Assembly: GCA_001898225.1 (NCBI GenBank)
Contig: MKTJ01000080.1
Location: 105,055-169,054, forward strand
From: Chloroflexi bacterium 54-19
GTDB taxonomy: Bacteria > Chloroflexota > Chloroflexia > Chloroheliales > Chloroheliaceae
Direction of reading: 5' to 3'
Length of the DNA stretch: 64,000 nucleotides
In this document: positions 57,601-64,000 of the stretch, in pieces
Layout: every line of letters begins with the position of its first letter
How positions within the stretch are numbered: the first letter of the stretch is position 1
The notes under the pieces: model-generated
Told to the model about the DNA's origin: nothing
Database searches by the model: none
The model's input: the letters and a program-made list of their open reading frames with translations, nothing else
Position numbers and translations under genes: made by a program

Positions 57601-58528
57601 TCGGGTCCGCCGCGCCGGTATTGTAGCGGACAATCTCGCGCCGTTTCATCACGTCAATCATAAAATTGCTGATTTCGGCCAACTGGTCCGAATGAGAGGC
57701 CAGGCGGGGATTGCCCTTATCATCCAGGGTATGCGGCAGCCAACCCAACCAGAACCATTCCTCGCGCCGTTCGGCGGCGTAGGTCGCCATCAGTTTTACA
57801 TCTTCGGGGGAATGATGGGCCGAAAGATGACAAATCATGGAACGGATAAGGGCCGAGGTCTGCCAGGGATTGCCGACGATACCGAGCGAACCAACCTCGA
57901 AAAGTTCGGTAATGTCCGGCACATCGCTGACCTGGCGGTATTCGTTCGCCACGCGCTGGGCTTCGGCCAGCATGGGCACTTTTTTATCCATCTGCCCCAA
58001 CCGGACCTCGACCGAACTGGGCCGCGAACCGATACCCATGCGAATCATCATAAAGTCCTGGTCTTCGGTGCGGCGCTCCCACAGGCGGGGCGGGTTGGGC
58101 AACTGCGGCCACTCGACAATCTGGCTCAAGTCGGGATAGAGATAGCGGAGACTGGTCTGCTGCTGCCGCCGGTAGTCGCGCAGAACGTTTTCGGCGTCGG
58201 CCAGTTGTTGTATGTATTCCTGTTTGTTGGCGCGGTCTTTGGTCAGCTTATCGGCCATACCGAGGACGCCGGTCGTGACGAAACCGAGCGAAGATACCAT
58301 CGTCGCCAGGGCGAATAAAACGTTGCTACCAGGCCGCAAAAAGGAAACGGTAAGCAGGGCGGCAACCGTCAGGACGCCGAGGATAACCGGGGCCAACAAA
58401 AGCGTCCACTGCATTTTGGTGCCTTTGAATTCGGGCACCGGGGGACGTGGAATTTCGACAAGCCCCTTCGGTAGTTCGTGGGGCGGTCGTGGGGGCCGGT
58501 TAAAAATAATTGTTCCGTCGCTTGCCAT
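54680..58528 (-). CDS. EccC/EssC-type FtsK/SpoIIIE ATPase of a type VII secretion-like system
   Basis: A 1282-residue membrane-bound motor. Two membrane helices (about 40-90) follow a short Pro-rich start. About 150-400 is the degenerate D0 ATPase (VGNPWQTSALIRSMICHLSA, no Walker lysine). D1 has Walker A GTTGSGKSE (about 494-502) and Walker B LMVIIDEFAEM. D2 has Walker A GLAQSGKTN (about 844-852) with a weaker Walker B IFIAFDNY. After about 1085 comes no third ATPase but a Pro/Ala/Val-rich, then acidic tail, with WNELFSIDDDD (about 1141) and WDDLFSIEDDD (about 1178) as repeats. It would unfold and push substrates through the membrane. ATG 58528 follows AAGGTG; it is 16 bases after the E2-like gene. 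Confidence 0.88.
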   Translation of the reverse strand: MASDGTIIFNRPPRPPHELPKGLVEIPRPPVPEFKGTKMQWTLLLAPVILGVLTVAALLTVSFLRPGSNVLFALATMVSSLGFVTTGVLGMADKLTKDRANKQEYIQQLADAENVLRDYRRQQQTSLRYLYPDLSQIVEWPQLPNPPRLWERRTEDQDFMMIRMGIGSRPSSVEVRLGQMDKKVPMLAEAQRVANEYRQVSDVPDITELFEVGSLGIVGNPWQTSALIRSMICHLSAHHSPEDVKLMATYAAERREEWFWLGWLPHTLDDKGNPRLASHSDQLAEISNFMIDVMKRREIVRYNTGAADPNAGVKKNQRPKKPFMFPCYIWVIEDFELVQDDPAVRRIFEVGAEFGIFLVISTSNPAGVPERCRAVATIRPNGQVTYEVSGEEGRKATLQPDMCDVRWAEQFALSMAPLQLKAASGKGELPLNLRMLEMEDFGVQASLGEQFDPLVYWNRSSVGTLKAPIGRLFGGQPLYLDISDKGHGPHGIIAGTTGSGKSELLLTIVSALALENSPDNLNFILGDFKGGLAFNPFKTLPHVVGMMSNLDLTIVERAMTALFSELQYRQRLLDKEGVAHIRDYQRKKPRPETPMPYLMVIIDEFAEMKEQAPDFMEKIVNIARLGRTLGVHMVLATQRPAGVVTGQLNSNTNFRLCLRVVAPEDSADMLGRKDAFLIPSNRPGRCFIKVGSDIFEQFQVARVAIPFGPDKDAEAEKPGVSVIDRHWSAAPLLAQGSAASKKKASEEKEILPMDFDVINDLCVKAAARMTLRNKHKPWLDPMGPEYFLPAFLEGKGFDENRLVWPEEPPFGYGIAPVAFLDDVVKQEQRTFFINLLEEGSYCISGLAQSGKTNALRAMITSLAVTHKPDNMSFYILDMGGTLRPFAELPHKTRYVGMAHAASLKGVIKDLYEELNYRKQLFAERGVLDITTFRSIVTPEERVPSIFIAFDNYATIRHNPPYDIEQFKALVREGRSYGMHVAMTMDRGADFEFGRMAGQFVQIALRQAREDIMFPVPKNMIGSWNGVPGRSFIKIDQNKPPVELQLLLPCQTAPEDQTRAIEELVKTRLQKAAQRHPVWAHLNDVSEPAPAPAPVVAPPRPAPVQAAPTPAPVAPVAATAAVAPGEAPAEQAKPEDKSKLANQWNELFSIDDDDKASYIDPDTGLEVVPEPAPKKSDNQAKWDDLFSIEDDDVAVVLTDEEIAEMRVSGSLPARLSADQPAATNGNGNGAANGNGNGHSEELPVLYAPPKPRASADGEKWSKEMGVDNTAAVLMPDSQGGNRK

Positions 58529-58544
58529 ACTTTTACACCTTGGT

Positions 58545-59300
58545 TTAATGCTTGGTCAGATACAATGCTTCGTTAACTATATCCACCAGGCCGTAATGAG
58601 GGTTCCAGAACCCTAGAATCGGGGCGGTATAGGGGGTTCGCTCGGTCTGGTTATTACCGTGAATTTCCAGTTCCAGGCCAATCGAACGAGGCGGGTACTG
58701 CGGGTATTCCTCACCACATTCTACATAAAAGACCATATTTTCCCGTTGCCGGGGGATGCGGAGCAAGGCCAGGTAGGTATCCCCGGTGCGGTGAAGCTGG
58801 CCGGTTCCGCCAGTGTAATTCTGCTGGACCAACTGTATATCGGAGGTCAAACGGATAGCCGCCTGGCTGATTACCGCCGGGGCTTCCAGTTTGCGAATTC
58901 CGCGACTGCCCAACCAGGCCACGAACCAGCCGATAAAGAAGCCGGGCAGGGTCGCCACCAAACCCGCCGCGATAACGGGCCGCCAGTCCATCGGCACATC
59001 GGCCCGCTGCCAGGCCACCCAACCGCTAACGGCTACGGCCAGGGTTAGCATGCCCAACCAGAAAGGGGTAATCAGGCGCAGTGTCGGGCGGACCAGCTTG
59101 CCCCGCAGCAGGGTTATAATCAAAAGACCAATCAACAGGCCCGGTATCAGCCCGATACCCATCAAAAGCGGGTTGGGTCCGGTGCCGGTTTTGTTGAGAG
59201 TAATATCAAGCTGGCAGCCCAGGGCCATCCCGACCAGCAGGGCCACCGCCAGTACAACCAGGCGGATATTAGTCCGGATTCTTGCTTCTAACTTTTCCAT
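58545..59300 (-). CDS. Four-helix membrane protein with a C-terminal E2/UBC-like domain
   Basis: 251 residues. Four hydrophobic helices (about 12-32, 45-65, 77-97, 108-130) are followed by a soluble domain of about 105 residues. This has the layout of ubiquitin-conjugating enzymes: helix with RLTSDIQLVQQN, strands TYLALLRI and NMVFYVE, the turn EEYPQYPPRSIGLELEI (YPxxPP is the E2 hallmark), and then GFWNPHYGLVDIVNEALY in place of the E2 WSP..L..VL helix. No cysteine lies where the E2 catalytic Cys should be; the only one in this domain is in VECGEEYP. So it is likely a non-catalytic E2/RWD-like binder. Its ATG overlaps the stop of the Ubl gene by one base. The fold call is inference from motif order. 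Confidence 0.7.
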   Translation of the reverse strand: MEKLEARIRTNIRLVVLAVALLVGMALGCQLDITLNKTGTGPNPLLMGIGLIPGLLIGLLIITLLRGKLVRPTLRLITPFWLGMLTLAVAVSGWVAWQRADVPMDWRPVIAAGLVATLPGFFIGWFVAWLGSRGIRKLEAPAVISQAAIRLTSDIQLVQQNYTGGTGQLHRTGDTYLALLRIPRQRENMVFYVECGEEYPQYPPRSIGLELEIHGNNQTERTPYTAPILGFWNPHYGLVDIVNEALYLTKH

Positions 59301-60523
59301 TATTGCGGCGGCACCAGAATGATATACATTATAAAAGCGAAGATTATCAGTCCAAACAGGCCCAACAAATAGGGATAGACCACCTGGATGAGCGATTTCT
59401 TCTTCGGCTTCGGCGGACGATTACCGTTGTAATAGGCCGGGGGCGTGGCAGGCTGGTAACCGGGATGATACCCGCCATAATTCTCCGGGTTGCTGCCCAA
59501 TCCGCCCCGTCCTAACGGTTTGTTTGGGCCTTCTCGGGTCTCTTTAACCGCCTCGCGCAGGTCGTTGGCGATATTGCCATAAGACTCGTCAGCGCCGTAA
59601 ATCGAGCGGGCCAGTTCGAGCCGGTCTTCCGGGTCAACCGAAGCCTTGAAGCTGAGATAGGTCTGGGCCATCCATTCCAGGGCGGTGGCAATATCGTTGC
59701 CCGGCGCCAGTTTTTTAGCGAGGGAGGCAAAGTCGCGCGCTTCCATGTAGCGTTGCTGGCGGCCCAGCATATAGCTGCCCCTGGTCAGCATATCAATAAG
59801 TTCGGCCTTGAACTGGGGAGCCTCCTTGAGAAAAGCCTCGGTAGCGGGCAGTTCCAGCAGCTTGGAAAAAGGCTCGTAGCCCGAAATACTCATCAGACCA
59901 CCCAGCGACTCGCGGAAAAGCAACACAATTTCGTTGGTGAGAGTGCCAATCTCGTTGCGAAGCCAGGCCGGGTCGGCGGTCAATACGGCGGCGCCACCCC
60001 CGCCGCCCTGGTAACCGCGATTATTCCTGGCCGCCATGGAGTTAAATTGTTCAATCAACTCCTGGCGTTTTTCCAACAAAATCTGGAGGGCCGGTTCGAA
60101 CAACTGGCAGACCTGCCAGCGCAACGCGTCTTTCCAGTAGGTGACCGGTTGGTTGGTTAGCTGGCGTTGAGAGGCGCGGTTATCAATATAATCGAGGTCT
60201 TCTTCAAGTTCCAACCGGGCCTGTTGGAGCGCCTGTAAGGCCTGGCGAGGAGCCCGGCGGCCCGTCCTGATTTGCCGCAAGATTAGCGACTCGCCCCGCA
60301 AAATACCGACATTAAAAAAATTCGCGTGGGTCGGTATCGGTTTGCCATCGGTCCGGGCCAGTTCGTAGCGCAAGAGATTACCCGAAGGCTCTACCAGGTC
60401 CAGGTCGCTGGCCTCCACAACGTCGGAAAGTAAACGGGCCGAGGTGTATTCCAACGGAACGTTAAGGGTCAGTAGCAAATTGCCACTGGGGTCTTTTATC
60501 ATTACTGGTATCAGACTGGGCAT
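59300..60523 (-). CDS. YukD/EsaB-like ubiquitin-fold protein with helical middle and C-terminal membrane anchor
   Basis: 407 residues. The first 85 residues (VMIKDPSGNLLLTLNVPLEY through NFFNVGILRGESLILRQ) match the beta-grasp ubiquitin-like fold of YukD/EsaB and of the EccD N-terminus in type VII systems. A long helical region follows (about 95-320, LLEKRQELIEQFNSMAARNN and later segments), interrupted by a Gly-rich loop GGGGGAA near 175. A Gly/Tyr/Pro-rich linker precedes a single C-terminal helix (about 378-402). The body thus faces the cytoplasm. There is no C-terminal free Gly-Gly on the Ubl part, so conjugation is unlikely. ATG 60523 follows AAGGA. First gene of the operon. Confidence 0.75.
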   Translation of the reverse strand: MPSLIPVMIKDPSGNLLLTLNVPLEYTSARLLSDVVEASDLDLVEPSGNLLRYELARTDGKPIPTHANFFNVGILRGESLILRQIRTGRRAPRQALQALQQARLELEEDLDYIDNRASQRQLTNQPVTYWKDALRWQVCQLFEPALQILLEKRQELIEQFNSMAARNNRGYQGGGGGAAVLTADPAWLRNEIGTLTNEIVLLFRESLGGLMSISGYEPFSKLLELPATEAFLKEAPQFKAELIDMLTRGSYMLGRQQRYMEARDFASLAKKLAPGNDIATALEWMAQTYLSFKASVDPEDRLELARSIYGADESYGNIANDLREAVKETREGPNKPLGRGGLGSNPENYGGYHPGYQPATPPAYYNGNRPPKPKKKSLIQVVYPYLLGLFGLIIFAFIMYIILVPPQ

Positions 60524-60633
60524 GAATTATCCTTCGGCAGACGCAGACCGTAGGCAGATAAAATTGGTTGAGGTAATTTTAAAGGTATAAATATATTACT
60601 ATAGGCGATTAGAACCTGTAATATTTAGCTGTA

Positions 60634-60663
60634 AGTATACTTTAATTAATTCAACACGGTCAA
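60634..60663 (-). promoter_or_regulatory. Sigma70-type promoter of the type VII-like operon
   Basis: Minus-strand -35 TTGACC (60663-60658), 18 bp, and -10 TATACT (60639-60634); both are 5/6 matches. The leader is about 105 bases to the ATG at 60523. Confidence 0.68.
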
Positions 60664-61049
60664 GAAAATCAAATATAAAAACAGCGGCGACCTGAAAGCT
60701 GAGTCTGGTAATTCCTTCTTATTGTATCCACATTGCGCTTTTCTTTGTATGATGTAAATTACTTTATAACCGGCTAAACTGCCCTAGACGGCTAATTATA
60801 TGAACGAACCGGCCCCGGAGAATTTCGAATAAGTTTTTGATTTAAGTTAAAATGTTACAGGCAAAATTCATGGTATCATAAGCCCCGGAAAACCGGCCTG
60901 ACCGGCAGTTGCTCTTGCGAGGTTTGATACTCCGCTTCCTAAAATAATTGGGTATTCCAGGCAGCTTTTAGCTTTGTTTTTATCACATCTTATCTCAGTT
61001 TCCTTTCCACCTATTTTCTGTCTTCTTTGGCAGATTGCCGGGAGAGTGC
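60664..61049. other. Divergent intergenic region, type VII-like operon / 61050 gene
   Basis: AT-rich, without a gene. I looked for a small WXG100 reading frame on both strands and saw none. No convincing plus-strand promoter was found; the best boxes (TTGCGC at 60733, TAAATT at 60755) are weak. Confidence 0.4.
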
Positions 61050-63215
61050 ATGGCGAGTTCTTTAACTCAAAGCGGTAGCGACAAAATCACATCTGGTCGG
61101 AACTTGAATTGGGCCACTCTGAAAAAACCGGTGGTGGAAATCCTCGCTGTATTCTTCATTTACCTGGCCCTGGCAATTGCTCTAAGCTGGCCGCTGGCCC
61201 TCCATTTCACCGACAAGATACCAGGCTCGCCCTACTCTTTTTTCCAGGACTCCCTGGGGTTCATGTGGGATTTCTGGTGGCTAAAGTTCAGCCTCTTTAA
61301 CCTGCATACCAACCCCTTTCACAGCGATTATTTGCTTTATCCCTACGGGGCCGACCTGTACCTGCACACCCTGGACCCGGTCAACGGCCTGTTGAGTATT
61401 CCCTTTCGAGTTTTCGGGCTTATCGGGGCGTTCAACTCGGTTATCATTTTAAGTAACACCCTGACAGCCCTGGCCACCTATATTTTCGCGAAAGAACTGG
61501 GGTTGTCGCGGGTCGGGGCGGTTATCGCCGGTTTTTTGATAACCTTCTCACCGCTCCACTGGCATTTTATAAGCGGCGAAATCGAGTTTATAAACTTCGC
61601 CTGGTTCATTCTATATTTGTGGCTTTTGCTCAAAATGGTCAAAAACCCGCGCCGCCTGAACTGGGGCTATATCCTGGGCGGGGGTGTTTTGATAGCGACC
61701 ACAGGTTACGCCAGCGCCTATGCCCTGGTCTGGTTGGCAGGAGTAAACCTGCTATGGTTTGGCAAAGAGCTATGGCTGCGGCGGGCCAACCTGAAAGACT
61801 GGCTGGCTAACTGGTTGCTCAGTTGGGTCGTGGGGGTAATATTGCTGAGCCCCTACCTGGCGGGGAGTTTAATCGAACTGACCAGCGGGAATGTCCGCAC
61901 CTCCGAGAGCCTCGATTCTTTAAGCAAGTCCGGGGTGAGCCTGGCCGAATACATAATTCCGCACTACTATAACCCGCTTTACAACTTCCTGGCAGGTTCG
62001 AATAATCCGAACGGTTACCCTATTGCGGACGATTATTTCTTTATCGGGTTCGTCTTTCTAATTCTGGCCGGGCTCGGTACCTTCTGGTATTTCCGGCAAA
62101 GAGAGCTAAAACTCGGCTTCTGGCTTTTGGTTGCGCTGGTCTTCGGGGTGCTGTCTTTAGGCCCGGAACTGCTGCTGGCCCCAGGTAACGGGACCGGTTT
62201 ACCGCTACCTTACCGCCTGCTGGTGGAGCTGCCTTTTGCCTCGATTGTGCGCACCTCGGCCCGGTTTTCCGAGGTTTCGCTGTTCGGGTTAGCCCTGGCC
62301 GGGGGTTACGCCTTCCAGAAGATTTCTTCCCGGAAATATTCTTTCAAGTTCAAATACACCAACACGGTTTTAGCCGGACTTATCGTCGTGGCGCTGCTTT
62401 TTGAATTCTGGAAGTTGCCCTACCCGACCAACCAGTTCGATATTCCCGAAGCCTACAATAATATCCAGGGGAACGGGGCCGTCCTGGAACTGCCGCTCAA
62501 CCGGCGCGATACCGCAGATGCCTTCGCCATGTACTACCAGACCGTCCACGGGCGACCTATCCTGCCGGCCTACCTTTCCCGGCGGATTAACACGCCCTAT
62601 GAATTGCCCAACTCGCCTTTATCGCTGGTCGTCTACCGGGCTAACCAACCCGACATTTTCACGGTCCCGCCCGCCCAGAATGCCCTTAATATGCTGCGGC
62701 AACAGGGAGTGGAAACCATCGCTTTTCACCCGGCCCAGGAAAGCGAAAAAGATAAGGCGATTGCCTTCTTAAACCAGATTGCCGGACAACCCTACTTTAA
62801 GGACACCACCACCTGGCTTTACCGGGTGACGCCAGGACAGGCGCAGCCGTTCTTTGTGCTGGGTTCGGGCTGGTACGACGCGGAGACCGGCCCCAATGGA
62901 CAGACCGCGCGCTGGTCCAAACAGACCGCCGATTTCGATATTTATATGCCCCAATCCGGCCCGGCTACGCTCAGTTTTCAGGCGGTCGCCTTCGCCAAAA
63001 ACCACAATTTGAAGATAATAGTCAACGGGCAGGAAGCGACCGCGCTGACGGTCTCGCCCGGTCTGCAACCTTACCAGCTAAAACTAAACCTGGTAAAGGG
63101 CCGGAACAATATTGTGTTGAGCGGGCAAGAACCGGCCGTGTCGCCCAGCCAGACCGGGCAGGGCGGCGACACCCGCGAACTTTTTATCCAGGTCCGGCAA
63201 CTTTCCGTGTCATAA
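61050..63215 (+). CDS. Large multi-pass membrane protein, paralogue of the 43702 protein
   Basis: 721 residues from ATG 61050 (after GGGAGAG; an in-frame TTG at 61035 is less likely). About 11 membrane helices begin near residue 32. The first outer loop holds FFQDSLGFMWDFWWLKFSLF with acidic residues placed as in GT-C enzymes, followed by LYPYGADLYLHTLDPVNGLL. A C-terminal external region includes YQTVHGRPILPAYLSRR and a beta-sandwich-like end starting VLGSGWYDAETGPNGQTARW. All these blocks have counterparts in the protein at 43702-46005. Probably a glycan-related transferase; substrate unknown. It sits between the type VII-like operon and mreB. Confidence 0.72.
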   Translation: MASSLTQSGSDKITSGRNLNWATLKKPVVEILAVFFIYLALAIALSWPLALHFTDKIPGSPYSFFQDSLGFMWDFWWLKFSLFNLHTNPFHSDYLLYPYGADLYLHTLDPVNGLLSIPFRVFGLIGAFNSVIILSNTLTALATYIFAKELGLSRVGAVIAGFLITFSPLHWHFISGEIEFINFAWFILYLWLLLKMVKNPRRLNWGYILGGGVLIATTGYASAYALVWLAGVNLLWFGKELWLRRANLKDWLANWLLSWVVGVILLSPYLAGSLIELTSGNVRTSESLDSLSKSGVSLAEYIIPHYYNPLYNFLAGSNNPNGYPIADDYFFIGFVFLILAGLGTFWYFRQRELKLGFWLLVALVFGVLSLGPELLLAPGNGTGLPLPYRLLVELPFASIVRTSARFSEVSLFGLALAGGYAFQKISSRKYSFKFKYTNTVLAGLIVVALLFEFWKLPYPTNQFDIPEAYNNIQGNGAVLELPLNRRDTADAFAMYYQTVHGRPILPAYLSRRINTPYELPNSPLSLVVYRANQPDIFTVPPAQNALNMLRQQGVETIAFHPAQESEKDKAIAFLNQIAGQPYFKDTTTWLYRVTPGQAQPFFVLGSGWYDAETGPNGQTARWSKQTADFDIYMPQSGPATLSFQAVAFAKNHNLKIIVNGQEATALTVSPGLQPYQLKLNLVKGRNNIVLSGQEPAVSPSQTGQGGDTRELFIQVRQLSVS

Positions 63216-63243
63216 AGGAATTGTTTTGTCTGGCCCGGTTTTA

Positions 63244-63252
63244 TGTTATAAT
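63244..63252 (+). promoter_or_regulatory. Extended -10 promoter of mreB
   Basis: TGTTATAAT at 63244-63252. A TTGTCT at 63226-63231 could be a -35 with short 15-bp spacing. The leader is about 180 bases. Confidence 0.55.
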
Positions 63253-63437
63253 CGGGTTTGGTACACAAACAGCAATTGTGTTTTCCCAGCTTTTATTAGA
63301 AGTACAAGGCTGCTCAAGAGCTAATTCGAGTGGTTTGCGGTGGAAGTAACAGGCAGGTTGTTGACCTCTCAGGTTTCAAACAATGGTTACAGGCAGGCTG
63401 TCGTGGCGATTGGTGGCGATATTAGGAGAAAGCTCTC

Positions 63438-64000
63438 ATGATGAATTTACCGAACTTATTGTTCGGAATATTCAGCCGCGATCTTGGTATTGACCTGGGT
63501 ACGGCTAACACACTGGTCCACGTGCGCGGAAAAGGCATCGTAATCAGTGAGCCGAGCTACGTCGCAATAGACCGCCGGACCAAAGATGTCAAAGCTGTCG
63601 GGGCGGATGCCAAGGCCATGGCAGGGAAAACCCCGGCGAACATCGTGGCGATCCGTCCTCTGCGCGACGGCGTAATTTCGGACTTTGACATCACCCAGAA
63701 AATGCTCCAGGAATTTATCCGCAAGGTGCATACCCAGACCGTTATCGGGCCGCACCCCCGGATTGTCGTAGGCATCCCCAGCGGTGTAACCGAGGTAGAA
63801 AAACGCGCCACCCGCGAGGCCGGGCTTAACGCCGGGGCCCGCGAAGCCTACGTGGTCGAAGAACCGATGGCCGCCGCGATTGGGGCCGGTCTGCCCGTCA
63901 ACGAGCCTATCGGCAGTATGATTGTAGACATCGGCGGTGGCACCACCGAAGTAGCCGTTATCTCGCTCGGCGGTATCGTTATCAACCACTCCCTGCGGAC
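63438..64000 (+). CDS. mreB: Rod shape-determining protein MreB (C-terminus cut by window edge)
   Basis: The first 187 codons of a bacterial actin that guides lateral wall synthesis from the inner face of the membrane. ATG 63438 (a second ATG is at 63441) follows AGGAG at 63423-63427. The start NLLFGIFSRDLGIDLGTANT holds a short N-terminal hydrophobic/amphipathic stretch and the phosphate-1 loop. VVGIPSGVTEVEKRA and VVEEPMAAAIGAGL follow in the normal order, and MIVDIGGGTTEVAVI is the phosphate-2 loop. Everything visible is intact. Whether mreC and mreD follow is outside the window. Confidence 0.96.
   Translation, partial: MMNLPNLLFGIFSRDLGIDLGTANTLVHVRGKGIVISEPSYVAIDRRTKDVKAVGADAKAMAGKTPANIVAIRPLRDGVISDFDITQKMLQEFIRKVHTQTVIGPHPRIVVGIPSGVTEVEKRATREAGLNAGAREAYVVEEPMAAAIGAGLPVNEPIGSMIVDIGGGTTEVAVISLGGIVINHSLR

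Noticed and set aside
57299..58318. 339-codon open frame antisense to the eccC-like gene
   Set aside because: Composition (His/Gly/Gln-rich) and complete overlap mark it as a shadow.
60524..61049. Possible small WXG100 substrate gene next to the type VII-like operon
   Set aside because: No frame of about 100 codons with a central W-x-G was seen on either strand, so no substrate is called.

Overview
This 64 kb window is a chromosomal segment with ordinary housekeeping gene content and no rRNA, tRNA, CRISPR array, insertion sequence or prophage that I could recognise. Gene style points to a Chloroflexota-like bacterium. Signs are the tandem-domain ThyX, a baseplate-J-like membrane protein between alaS and ruvX, very large multi-pass GT-C glycosyltransferase-like proteins, an XRE/NB-ARC regulator, a membrane-spanning PP2C phosphatase whose tail carries an LGFP-like segment, and an EccC-type secretion ATPase. 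The phylum assignment is an inference from these families, not a measurement.

Layout, left to right. 0-7 kb: a truncated SDR oxidoreductase gene at the left edge, then aspS with a translationally coupled histidine phosphatase, a hotdog thioesterase, the tandem thyX, and on the minus strand maf and a small membrane protein. 7-17 kb: a giant PP2C/TPR/transmembrane phosphatase, a PAS-GAF histidine kinase, miaB and a TPR protein. 17-23 kb: the minus-strand group alaS, baseplate-J-like protein, ruvX and a tail-anchored protein. 23-27 kb: a C-terminal processing protease and a two-gene ABC exporter with a perfect palindrome at its predicted start of transcription. 27-36 kb: a complete treY-treX-treZ set for making trehalose from alpha-glucan, followed by citrate synthase. 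36-41 kb: a RecQ-type helicase and a large secreted beta-propeller/FN3/Ig-like protein.

41.5-52 kb is an envelope-glycan island: four large multi-pass membrane proteins of GT-C or related type plus a cytoplasmic GT2 enzyme of the polyprenyl-phosphate-sugar synthase type, which could supply the lipid-linked donor the GT-C enzymes use. A fifth relative of this group lies at 61-63 kb, just before mreB (cut by the right edge).

The most interesting locus is the minus-strand operon 60.5 to 54.7 kb. It encodes (1) a tail-anchored protein with an N-terminal YukD/EsaB-like ubiquitin fold, (2) a four-helix membrane protein whose soluble C-terminus looks like a ubiquitin-conjugating-enzyme (E2/UBC) fold but lacks a cysteine at the expected catalytic place, and (3) an EccC/EssC-type FtsK ATPase that keeps D1 and D2 but has a disordered acidic tail with a duplicated short motif where D3 should be. 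A good sigma70-type promoter precedes it, the first two genes overlap, and the third follows after 16 bases. No WXG100 substrate, EccB, EccE or mycosin gene is in the window. I read this as a divergent type VII secretion-like machine with an unusual membrane Ubl plus E2-like pair. An XRE/NB-ARC gene lies downstream, separated by a strong hairpin.
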